64,000 nt of DNA, from positions 13,878,453-13,942,452 of the forward strand of contig OZ034978.1 of assembly GCA_964030785.1 (NCBI GenBank), written 5' to 3'. The position numbers were made by a program, and so were the translations under genes. Numbering within the stretch: position 1 is the stretch's first letter; each line of letters opens with the position of its first letter. This DNA is from Siderastrea siderea (taxonomy: Eukaryota; Cnidaria; Anthozoa; Scleractinia; Rhizangiidae). Under the pieces are notes generated by a model. That model was given only the letters and a program-made list of their open reading frames with translations, ran no database searches and was not told where the DNA came from. Positions 12,472 through 25,300 of this stretch are shown here, piece by piece.

Positions 12472-13375
12472 AAATTGACTAAATGGTCTCACCAAAGAAA
12501 CGAAAGTCGGTGCGCCACGTGGAAACATGAGGCGCATTGTATCACATGCGCCTCACGTTCATTTGTGGTCACTGGGAAAGGAACCTCTCCTAGCCTGTTC
12601 CTACCCTTGTCCCACAGATTTTTTTCTTGTTGTCAAACAAAACTGAGCCGCGAAGGGGTTCCAAAATAAACTCAGAGGGAATTGTTCTAGTTAGTTTGTT
12701 CGCTTCTTTTCGTATCTCGCCTGTTTCCCCTTCTTCACCTGCAGCATTTGCACATTTTCCCTGAATCGCCCTCTCGTTCCTTTCACTCAAACTATCTAAA
12801 CTTATCAGCAACTTATCAGAATGAAATGTTTCAGGTCGTTCCTTGGACGTGCTCACGCATTGACGGTAGAGCAGTCAGGCGAGAAACAACATACGCGCGC
12901 GAATGTCCTCTGTTGCGCGAAAACTCGACGCAGCCTGTAATCCCTCTTGTTCTTTCCTCACGCGCGACGAATCTCTATGTAGTTGGTGATTTTTCCGGCC
13001 ACTCGCGTGTACCACTTCCAGCTTGACTATCCCAACGAAAAAAGGGTAGGAAAAAGAGGCAGGGATGGTCATAACGCAAGGCCGAGGAATTATGTTTCCA
13101 ACCCATTCAAGGAAGAGAGCAGTGCATGCATGCTATTTCTTCATGCCATACCCCATGGCTTCTCTCCTCTGCCCTTAGTTTCTCTTTCTGAAAGCTACAT
13201 GAAAACTCCGGTCAATTTTCTACTCCCTTATGCAGCAGCTTTCTACACTGCGCAGGAACAAACATCCGCAAAGTGTGCCCTGAATCATCACATTGCACTT
13301 GATTTTCATCCTTACGAGAAACATTTTGTCTCGCTTAAGCTGCAAATGATTTTACTTGTAACTAGGGAACCTTAC

Positions 13376-16300
13376 ATTTTAAGGACTTTGTCTTTTCCTC
13401 CACTTGCAACTCTGGTACCATCTGGACTCCAATCAACACTGTACACCTGTTCATAACAAAGATGACTGCAATCACAAGTATCACTTGACTTGACTTTGTT
13501 ATAATAATAAAAAGGTATTTTTGCGCGGTTTGACTGTGTGGAAAAAGTAGATCTTAGGAAGAGCTATCAGAATTTCCCCCCCCCCCCCCCAAAGAAAAAA
13601 AAAATTAATAATTATAATAATTGGGGGTAACCACGTATTTTTCAGAGATAATTTTGCTTAAATTTGGAAAGAAATTGCCATACATAAGCTTTTTTTAGAA
13701 TTGCGGTTGCTTAATTACCTCTGAAAAATGCGTGGTTACCACGAGGGGTTTCAACTCTAACACTTGCTGTTTGAACAGCACTACACAGTAATGAGGGTCG
13801 TCCTGAAAATCTGGAAGAACCTCTCGATTTTGTTATGAGGATCCCACAAAAATAACAAACGATATCAAAACTTACAGTTGGAAAAAGAGACGGAGAAGGA
13901 GACAAAACGGAGCCCTGTCTCTCCTTAGTATCAAGCCGCTTAGAGCCCGTTTAGACATGCCATTATTTGTGCAATTTTTGTCGCACATTTCAGTGCAATT
14001 TTTGTGGCGCTCGAGCTCGTGATAAAAATTTCAAGTTAGTGTAAACTAGCGGCGATTTGTGTGCGATCAGTATTGCACTGGAATCGCAGCGAAATCGCTG
14101 CTAGTTTACACTTGCGACAAAGGTTGCATTGGAGAGCTCGACAAAAATTGCACCAAAAATCGCATGTGTTAACGGGCCTTTACGCAGCTTGCATTTCCGA
14201 TGTCTCCTCTGGTCGCTTACTCTTAGAGGTAAGCAGAGGCGACAGCTGAAATTTAGGCCACGTTTCTACTAGAATAGACTGTGGGAAGCTTAAAGAGGAG
14301 AGCCAATTGCATTGTGTTTACTGACTGTATTAGCAACGGCCAGCAGTTCTAAACGATGCTGTTGCAAAGTAAAGGCTTTCAGAAAATATGGCTAATCAGA
14401 TAGCCGCATTGAAATTAAAATGTCAGGAATTGGTTTCTAAAGATGTTGTGATGCTGGTTCGGTGGGTCCGGGAAGGTATCTTTTCAAATTGATAACAGCT
14501 TCAGTTAAAATAACGTAAATTAGCCACTGTAAGGAGATTCAAACACTTTTGATCTTTGTCAGTTACTGTAAATCTGTAGCACGCTCAACATGGGCACCAG
14601 ACAGGAAAATGTAAGCAAAATACATGAAATGTCATTTTCTGTTTTCTCCGATTGTTTCAGGGCCTTCAAAGTGGATATTAATTTAAATACGATAACACAG
14701 GTTGATCTGTTCGGATTCTGTAGCTAAAACCTTTTTTTTTAAGTCGCAGAGCGCTATAGGAAACAAAATCTTATCGGCCGAATTTAACCGAGCTGCTGTT
14801 TACTCTTCAAAAATGCTACCTGAGTTAATTTCGTATTATATACGACATATTTCATTTGTCCCTCCAAAAACAAAAGGAATTAATTTTCCTATGTTTTACA
14901 AAGGTTAGGGTTTGAGATGACATGGAGGCATACATTTTCCCACGATTGAACCCGAATTTGTGAGGCTGTTATTATTTTCCGAACTGGTATTCTAGAGAAA
15001 TAACTGGTTCGATGCCCCTGCCTGACTCAAGGTCCGGCGTGTGTTTTGCGCACATCTTTTGAGAGACCAAGGCCGCAGACAGAATAAAATTCTTCAGGAT
15101 GTTTCTTTTCTTTGATCGGGGTCAGGTGTAAACACCTGTAAGTCGTGAAAACTTGAAGCAAGAGTGGACTTACTTTCGATGTTTCTATGCAGATATTTTC
15201 GTCAAGACAAGCTGAAGCAAATAAACGGGTCCATTTTTTTGCACGCGCTGCTTCTCTTAGACAAAAGGTTGGCATATTTCATAATTTTGGAACTGGAATG
15301 AAATCCGTATTTTTCAGTTGGCCTTGTCGCGACTAAAATAGCAATCGATCTATTGTCATTTTGACGCTGGTGATAAATAGCATTCAAAGTTTAGTGCTTC
15401 GATTCAGTGAGTTGCCTAATTAGAGTATTTTTCGGATGCAACGTGTATGCCTGGGGGAGGCTCCCCTATTAAAACAAAGGAAAGAAATTTTACAAGGTAT
15501 CCTTAAAAGGGGCCAGCATCTCGTTTTGTGGGCAAAGTTATATCTCCAGTAGTATTTTTCCCGGATTCTACCTTAAAAGGGCGAAAATAATTCTGGCTAT
15601 TTCAGATTGTTAGTGTCTCGGTGATTACCTAACAAGAAAAGTGTTCACAAAGAAAAGCCGAGTTCCAGAAGGTATCTCTGTATTATCTTTGGCAGACAGC
15701 TAGGCGACAGCATTTAAATTATCCCTCAAGGGTAGACTGAAACTATTGTTTAACATTTTTCACTACTTATCTAAACCAATTTCAGAGAGGGCAACCCTGA
15801 TATTTCAACGTTGCTTACAGTAAACAGGGTAAAGAAGGCATATAGCACAGAGAATAACTTTTATCTCCTTAAAATGACCCGCATATGAACAGATTTGGGA
15901 GGTACAGTCATTGTCTTAAGCCGCAGTCTCAGTTAGACCTTGTTTAAATAACCGGCCCATAAAGGTTAAGATTCCTGTATCGGCAGATTAATTCATGAGC
16001 GACAGAGCCGAGTTGAGTATTTAGAGATCCTGTTGTGCACCGTTGATGTGCACAGTTTAACCCAAGTTTACATGTTTGACTGATTAAAATCTCGTGTCAT
16101 TGATTTCTCAATACTTAGAAGAGATTTTTCCAAGATAATACAGCGGATATATTCAGCTAGAGGGTTAAATTATTTTTACAATTTACAATTAACCATGCTC
16201 AGACAAAAGGAGACGTCTCCTGAAATTAAAACAAAGTTAGATGCAAGCCCCAAATATATTATGTAATATTCCAATATTATTTGTAGTTTCCCGAACAATT

Positions 16301-19300
16301 CCTCGAGGCTCCGACTCCCGGCAGTATCTTCAGATTCCCGAATAAATTTTGCCGTTCTCCCGAAACAGACATCCTTAGAGTTGCCCCCCCCCCCCCCTCC
16401 TCCACCGCCTTGTTACCCACATTTTTCTTTTTGGATTCCAATAACCCTTGCTAAGATCTGCTTTTCCTGCATAGTCATAAACTTTGCAAAAATACCTTTG
16501 TATTAGGACCCACCGTCCTTGAAAAGGGTTTCTGTACAACTGTACGGGAAATAATGAAAAGTTTTGTTAAAACACCCTTTCCCTTACTCGAAATGCTCTC
16601 AGAGCACCAAGAGAAAGATATATATCGAGCAATTTTCTCAAAGATCATTAGCTTTAGTGATCTTTCCAAGACACGAGGGAAGACCTTACAGAAACTGGCC
16701 CAATTTTCTCAAGTTGCAATCCGTTTCCGTCCTGGACGTCCATAGCAAAAGAAACATTATTCATAGTTTAAGATGATCAATAATCTTAAACAAACTGAAC
16801 CATTTCTATTTTTGGTTTCCTTTGATTTCAATGTGCCTTTTACCTTTTTCAAATACAGTCACCTTTATAACGGACATCATCGGGAAAAAAAGTTATTTTC
16901 AGTAATTTCTTATTCTCCGAGACTTCAGCCGCTGTCCGTAATAATACAGCTACTCATGGGTGTTATGGCCCCTTAAACTGAAATGAATGGAAAAACAGCA
17001 GCTATGAACGCAACTATTTGTGAAAAAGGCCTATCTGAACAATCCACTAAATCATCCTACTTTCGCCCGCAGTTCATATCTGATATTTTATATATTTCAC
17101 TTCCTTGCATCAGAAGTACATTTATCATCCTCCACGGGTGTATTGCGAACTCACATTCGGCTGATCAGCTCCTAGCTGACTTGACTGCTCAGTTGGTAGA
17201 GCGCTGCACCACGCCAATAATCGCAAGGTAAAGCCCTGGAACCGGCTCATTCAAGCCTGAACTTTTCAGGCTTCTCTTTTTTCGGCAAATGTTTAAGTTG
17301 CGTTCATAACTGTGATGTTCTTTCATACATTTCATTTATACATGTGTATGATGTTTCATACATTTCCCTTTCATTTTACAATTCTTGTTGGCAAGTCGAT
17401 GTTGGCGTGGGTAAACTACAACGTATCACCATTCTAATCCAAACACCTATGACAGAGCAGCATTATAAATTCATACCTCGTCAGCGTGTCCCGGAAGGTC
17501 CTCCATTATTTTTTTTGTTTTCATATCCCAAACCTGTTGAAGTAAGGATTGCATTACAGGCAAGATGAAATGCAGCACTCTTTGTACTTTCAACCCTACC
17601 CCACCCCACCCTACCCCGTCCATCCACTCCAGCTATCAATTACCACACCCATAGGTGACTGACAGGCTCTTGAAAAGCTTCTTAAAGATGGACTCAAATA
17701 AACTCCTTCAGAAGTAACGACTGAAGGGCCTTAAAAATTTAACCAGCCACGTCTTCGCTTCGTGCAAATAAGAAAAATTACTTGGATTTGATCTTGAGAA
17801 ATTAAATCTTTAGGCCCCCTCTCTCCCCCCCCCCCCCCCCCTCTTTTACCGTGCTCAATATTTAATTTCCATTCAACACCGTTCAACATTAGTAAATTCG
17901 GCAGCTAAAACGCTTCTGGTCACCCTATTGAATGGAATTAAATGATTCTGAAGGACGTTGAATGACACTGAATAAGGTTTAACAAAGTTTGATTGACATC
18001 AAACGTTCGTACAACAAAATGATATTCAACAGAGTTGAATGATGTTGAACCAGTTTGACAAGGCCTTAGTTAAACTCATCACCAACAGATGAGTATGGGG
18101 AAAGGTGCCTGAAAGCGTGGTGGAGCCGCAAGCGAGCGCGGAAGGTAACGATGACAACCCTGTGAACGGCAACCACCAGGCACCGTCACACTGAATCACT
18201 CAGTGGAAAAAATGTAATGCTTACCACTACTTACCTTGAGGGAGGGGAGGAAGGGGAGGGACGGGAGCAACAGAAACACTTTCACCGAAGCAGTAAACGA
18301 ACGGCAACATGAGCAAAATGGATTAACGTCAATGGGAAGGCTGTAAAGTTACTGAGGCCCTGAAGAGACCCCTGGACCATCCCGCATTAGGGAAGGAGAT
18401 CGCTGACCAGCATTGTCTCGAGTTTATCCTCGCCTAAATTACATTTAGCCCCATACAATCAAGTGATTAACATGAACTGAAATCTCTTAAAAAGTGACAA
18501 CCGTGTCTGTTCCCAAAAACAGCCCTTCGAAACACCAGGAACTAACAGATATAAATTTTTTACTAAGCACTTAACTTCAGAGTGCTGTCTGCACTTCCAC
18601 TACAAATAAGTCGGCTGTCTGCAGACCAGGCAATCTTAAAAAAGAGAAAACAATAATTTCATCAGATGTTCGCACTGCCACCCAATTCGGTAACGACAGT
18701 GGACTACCATTTGAAAAATGCAAATCGAAATTAATTTACCTGATAAACAGAATTCACATGTCCACGAAGAGACGTGATATATCTAGCAAAAAGTCAATCA
18801 ATGTTAAGTTAGGAAACGTAAACACTATTCACCTCAATATGTGTAATCAAATGTTACTTACTTGCCATTGTCCCCATTCCAGATTTTAACGGATTTATCA
18901 AATGATGCACTTGCTATCATACGACCATCAGGCGAAAAACTGACTTGGTTTATAAGGGCCTGGTGTCCTACAGACAGCAAAAATCGTCAGTGTAACGATG
19001 GGTAAATCCTGTAGTGGACTAGCACCCCGTCCCATGGGAGAGGTAACAAAGTAACTTCATGCTACAGAACTCAGACCAACAGTCACCAGTTTTGAACCAG
19101 TCAGTCCATCAGTCAGCCAGTTAGCCAGCCAGCTAGCTAGTCAGTTGGTCAGTCCGTCTGTCAGTCAGTCCATCAGTCAGTCAGTTAGTCAGCCAGCTAG
19201 CTAGTTGGTCAGCCAGTCAGTCAATCAGTCAGTCAGTCAGTCAGTCAGTCAGTCAGTCAGTCACCAAGCCAGCTGTCATTTAGTCAGTCAGTCAGTCACT

Positions 19301-22300
19301 CAGACAGACAGCCAGCCAGTGAGACAGTCAGTCATTCAACTGCATATATTCTCCATATTTCAATGTCCTTTTTTTATTTTTTTCATTAAATCTCTGTAAT
19401 TTACTTTTACAATGGGTACGTCTTATCAAATCCAAAAAATAATTGTTAAAACCAAAGATAAGCCCTCTTTGTGAGTTAGTATTTAAAATAAAGAAATCTG
19501 ACCTGTCATCCGGGCTAACGGTTTTTTGCTTTCTTCTGGATCCCAGAGGAAAAGAGTAAAATCGTCTGAGCCTGACACCAATCTTTCTCTTCTTCCTCCC
19601 TGAAAATAAATCAGAAAAAATAATAATCAAAAAAATTATTTCAATGTTGTCAAGCCAGACTCTAGACAACTTACCTTGCTTTTTAATCAACTTTTATAAA
19701 AGTTAAAACCTTAAGATGCTACTAAGTAACCTTTATAAGCCCTCCCCCCCCCCCCCCCCACCTTCATGTACTGCAGAGGTGGGGATGGGGGAAGTTTGGT
19801 AATGGATGGTTTGTAGAAGCTTTCATCCTGTTAGACACAAATATCTTGTTTTTCCTTCCCTCTTCAAGATAGAAGGCTTTGGTTTATGTTAAGGCGCTCA
19901 AGGGATGAATGGCATTTTAACCAAACAAGTCATATGCCCTCTCTGACTGAAGACAAGATGGACAAGAAATTTAGGGCAGCAATGTTGTACCTTAGCTTGT
20001 GTGTATCTTTGTAAGGCTTTGTCTTTCAGTGCATCATGGTCTGATATTACTTCATCTGTGTGACCTTTTGATGGATCAAAGGCACCAGTTCTCAATGCAT
20101 AGTCTGTATTTAGTGCCAGATGATTCACCTGTGAAGCAATGGTATGAAAACAAGATTGTTTATTGTTAAGAGAAGGATAATAAATGCTAGGCTCAGTAGG
20201 GCAATAAATGAACCATACTGAAGGTGCATACACAAATTAATCCATTGCTAACTCACCAAGGAATATACCTGAACTGCAGCTGAATAGTCACTTTTATGTT
20301 TGTCAGGAGTGTAGGGCTACAAAGAAAAAATACTGTTTCCCTGATGGATGTACAACCTTGTGATCAGTCATTTTGTAGCTTCTCTGTGTGATATGTCATG
20401 AATGTGACAGCTAAAGCACAAACTTACCCAGTGTGCATGGCCCTGTAATGTTCTACAAAGGACTCCCTAGGCACAAATGTTAAAACAAGGCAATGTTAAC
20501 CATTATAAAACATTTATTTATTAAATGAGAGAATAATAGAACTCAAACTGGTGAAGTTCAGTTTTGCTGTTAGTATTTGTTTTTACTGAGAATCTGTCAT
20601 TGACACTACAGTTCAATCATTATGTTACTTAATCATCTTTGACCAGGCCTGTTATTAAATTCTGAGTCACACCAACCAAACTGGCCACTTTTGTCACTAG
20701 ATGGTCTGTAAGTAACAATTATGCTAACAGCCAGAATAGAGGGGATCTCTGTGAATGCACTTCACAGCTTTTCAACCCACTGCTTAATGATATTACACTC
20801 TGCCACCTATTCTTTATGTCAGAAAGCTATAATTGTGCTTGTGAAATCTTCTAAGAGCTTCTTTGGAGTGCTATAATTTTGACATTTAGAAAGGTAACTT
20901 TCCTGCCTGTGCCATATATGTTAATTCTGTTCTCAAAATTTGGATGGGATTATTAAAATTGGTATGCCTCAAACAAACTTATTGTTATTAAAACATTATC
21001 ATTTATTGGCAATTACATCAAATGACAACAATGTAACAATGACGAATGACTTACATCCTCAGCTCTCCAGACCTTGACTGTCCTGTCTTGGGATGATGAG
21101 TAAATAAGCCCCTCCCCTCCCCATCTGATACATGTCACTGATTTAGTATGACTTGATAATGTTCTAACTAACTGACCAAGGACAACATCCCATATTTTAA
21201 CTGTGGTATCCTGCAGGAGGCAATCACAAATTAAAGTTACCCCTAAAACAAAAATATCATTATTACATATAAATACATAAAATTACTATTTTCATAAATG
21301 CAATTATGCATTCTCTCTGAATCTCAATCACACCAAGAACTGTATATAAAACTACAGCCCACTGCTCAACACTAACCTTTGACGAACTGGCAAGAAACCT
21401 ACATTCTGGATTGCTGCAAAAGAAAGAATATGTTTAGCAAGACTTAATTACAAGAAAAAAAAGAGACCAACAAGGTATGTTGTGTTTTCTAAATGTCTAT
21501 GTGTTACATGGATAGATTTAATTTTTAGTGGCTCAAAATGGCCACTATGTATCTCTGGATTCCATATGGCAAGACATGAGTTGAGTATTCAAGGGCAAAG
21601 TTGCCCAAACTATTGGCATTTAACCTGGTTTCTGTTGCAAAAAGCAACTACTAGTAGGAAATATTATTACTACCCCTTAATTAGGTGTAGTCCATAAAGG
21701 GTTTACTCCCGTGGCAGTGTTGTGTAAACTCACAGGGAACCCACTTGTACAGGACCACAGGGAGCTTAAACAGCCATGAGGGCAGTACCAAGAAAAACAT
21801 CATTTTAAAACTTTTTAAACTGCTTTGCAATTATTCCAACTCATTCAATGTGCCTAATGTAGGTGAATAATCCAGGAGTTGAATTTGTAAAGGTGGCACT
21901 ATTTTACAGTTCAGATAGAAAAAGGATAATTCACTGTCATTTGTTCAAGTTCTACATAAAACTCTGAATTTGGTCATTTCATGTTGAAGTTGTGCTCAGT
22001 ACAGCAAACAAATGTACCAACATGCATAACACATGTGCAGAGTCGTTGTTTTGCTAACAAGCTTTTAATTGACATTCTCATTCTCACTGTCATGTTTCCT
22101 TAAGCTCCCTAATGTAGAGCAAAGCCCAACGATTAATAAAACAATACAATGGCAGAAAACAGGGCTGGAACCACCAATCTTTAACTAAAGCCTGCTGTGC
22201 TTGTATGAAGGTACATGTATGCAGATGGTGTAGTGCACGTGGTTGGTGCAACAAACATTTTTGACTGCAGAAGATTAGAGGTCAGTGGTCCAAGGCATTC

Positions 22301-25300
22301 TCTCATCACCAAATTGTGTTGTTTCCACAGACAAGAAACTTTACTCCAGATTCTCTCTCAACCAAAGTGTACCAGTGAAAAATGCTGAGGAAAGCTCTGT
22401 GATGGACTTGCACCCCATCCAGGGAAGAAGTAGTAATATTCCTAGTTGTTTGAGGGTGCCTTTGGGCCTGTGTACAACTTTACCTACCTTTTTACTATTT
22501 TTATAACATAACTGTACCCCCACTTTGGCATAAGGTGCTCACATGATATTTTTTTACCATTAGTTCATCTCCAGCACAATACACGGCTGTCAGTTGAGTT
22601 CAGATACATACCTGTGAAGTGGTTGCCAGCAAAGCCAAGTTATCCATTGCAAGTGTCCTTTCAATACTTTTCCTATTTGCTTTCCAGACACAGGGTCCCA
22701 TATTCTTATCTAGATGATCAACAAAGCACAAAAACTGAGCTTCACTGTTACTATTCCAGTGTTCCAGATTACTCATAAAGGCAGAGGGTCAATAAGGAAT
22801 TTTGAGGGGTCAATAGATATGGATCTCTTGAAATCTTCTCAAGTTGACCATTTATTTTGTCGAGTCATGTTGCCAGCTTTGTCGGGTTTTTGACCTGAGA
22901 CCCCTCTCTTATGTGGAAGACCGCTATTCTACCTTGACAACACACATGGTAAAGGTAAAGTTGTGCACCACAAGCCACAGGGCACCCACATGGCCAAAGT
23001 TTAACTTCGTTTCTATAGCATGAAGCAATAGATAGTATTGCAGCACGTACTCTGCCTAGACGGTGTCTTAGTCCATCATAGGCTTACCCCCAGCAGTACG
23101 TCGCTGGAACCCATTTGTACATGAGAGTAGAGAGATCAGGATGTTTCTTGTCTGAGGAAACAACATGATGACAGAGACAAGGACTCAAACCACCTACCAT
23201 CTGATCCGAAGTCCAACACGCTAACCACTACACCACCGCAACCCGGCCCACTCATAACACATGTACATACATTCTTTTCTTACTTAACGGTTAAAGGTTA
23301 AAGGTTTCTTTCAGTGTCCCATCTCTCAGTGAAATCTGTGTACCAAGATCTCATTACCATTGTCACAAAAATTTGCACAGACTTAATGTGGGAAAAAAAG
23401 CAATAAAATACGAAAATATAACATACAGCAATTGACCAATCAAGCAATTGGGTGACTTGGTGCAAACTAATTAATGTGTAAACCTGGTTTCCGTATGGTC
23501 ACTGATAATTGCATACACCTGCAGCTTTTTTTGACCGTTTTTGTCTGTGGAGTTTTTGGTCAAGCTTGACGTTGCCTCGACTGGTTTGTTTAGCATAGGT
23601 GCATGGTTTTTATTTCCTGCTTTGTTGTGTTGAGGTGAGTTCTGCTGTGTTGCATTGCATTGTGTTGCGATCCGTTGTGTTGTGTCTGTTTTGTTGCATT
23701 GTGTTGTGCTGCGATCCATTATGTCGCTGTTGTGTTGTATCTGTTGAGTTGCATTGCATTGTGTTGCGTTGTTGACAAGTCCAGCATTCTAGTATTCCCT
23801 CTATGTTAAAGTTGTACATTAGTAGACATACTCAACCAACCTCACTTACTGGCAGATGCAACACCACGCAACGCAACACAACCAGTTGAGGTAACGTCAA
23901 GCTCGACCAAAAACTCCACGAAAAAATTGGTCAAAAAACGCTGCACATTTGTAATTGCACAGATTTGGTAACTGCAACATCATGCATTCATTTGGTGATT
24001 GTTAGTGGCCATACAGGAAACCAGCCTTATACTATTCTAACCTCGCCATTTTTGCACCCTGAAGCTAACTTTTTTCCATCTGGAGACCACGCTATGTGTA
24101 ATATCCAGTGTTTGTGACCTTAAAAATAATAATTAATGATGATTAATTTATTTGAATACGGTACTAAACGAAAGATTATTTGTTAACAAACCTGTACCTG
24201 ATTCAGCACTTTTCAAAAACATAGCTTTCCAGTTTACATAATTACTTCCTCAGATCTAATAAAAACAAGATCAAAACACCACAGGTAGGGAAGAAAATAA
24301 GAAAAAGAAAGAAGCTTAAAACACTGACATTGAAATGCTAGCCACTAAACTACTGCACCCTGACGACTTATGACAAAGTATTCTAGAGGATAGCTACAAC
24401 ATATTTATAAAATTTAATAGTGACAATATGCCTACTAACACAACTGCTACAATTCTGTTTACCTTTACATGTAAAATGAGGTGTTTCTGTGTTGACATCC
24501 CAGAATCGCACTGTTGTATCACCTGAACCACTGGCTAGATATCTAGAATATGATTCGATATATAATAATTTATGGTATGTTGACATTTTTTTATTTATCT
24601 ATTTATTTGTTTACTTAATTAATGAATTCATTTATTTATTTACTTACTTATTTATCTATTTATTTAATATTTATTTAATATACAGTTTTTTATTTTACTT
24701 TTACTTTTATTTTTCAGTAATTTGTTGCTTCTTTTTACCAATTTCCCTTTTCATGGGTGATCAAAATATAATTTCACCTGCAATGTTCATTAATTTTACA
24801 ATGTCAACCAGAGCAGCTCAGCAAATAGAGAAAACCTTGAAAACATATAATTGTAAACAAATAATAGCTAAAAGAAAATTAGTTAATGGTTATTATCCCA
24901 AAGGTTTAAAATCAGTTAGTAAATTACAAATTGGCTAAACCAGATTCTACATGACATTAACATTTCTCATGCTGAGAAACATAAGTCAAATTATATTTTA
25001 ACAGAGTCACAAGTCATCACAAATTTGGAAATGTAAACTTGTACACTTGCCATGGGTGACCCAATGTTAATTAGTTTTTGCAAAAAAGTCAATGTAACTG
25101 CAGCCTTGCAATTGGTGGCCAAATCACAGAAATTATACATCACTGATAAAAACATGATTGTGTGCTTATTTGAGGTTGATCAAAGAGGATATAAGTCACT
25201 GCAGACATCACAAGTAAAACAAGTCCTGCTCAAATAGGGTCATAACTCATCCCAAGATGGAAATTTGTGTCTACTTGCAACTCCATTTGTCCAGACCAGC

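Noticed and set aside
12748..13456. Open frames of 92 and 157 codons on the plus strand
   Set aside because: The second overlaps the last visible NLE1 exon on the opposite strand and is its shadow; neither has a motif.
17170..17260. tRNA gene with CTCAGTTGGTAGAGCG
   Set aside because: The A box is good but no anticodon arm or acceptor stem closes, and a SINE body follows.
19328..19690. 120-codon minus-strand frame
   Set aside because: It overlaps NLE1 exon 19503-19599 in a different frame; the WD40 frame is the real one.
23170..23250. tRNA gene on the minus strand
   Set aside because: A and B boxes are present, but the sequence runs into the body of a SINE shared with 22200-22510 and lacks a paired acceptor stem.
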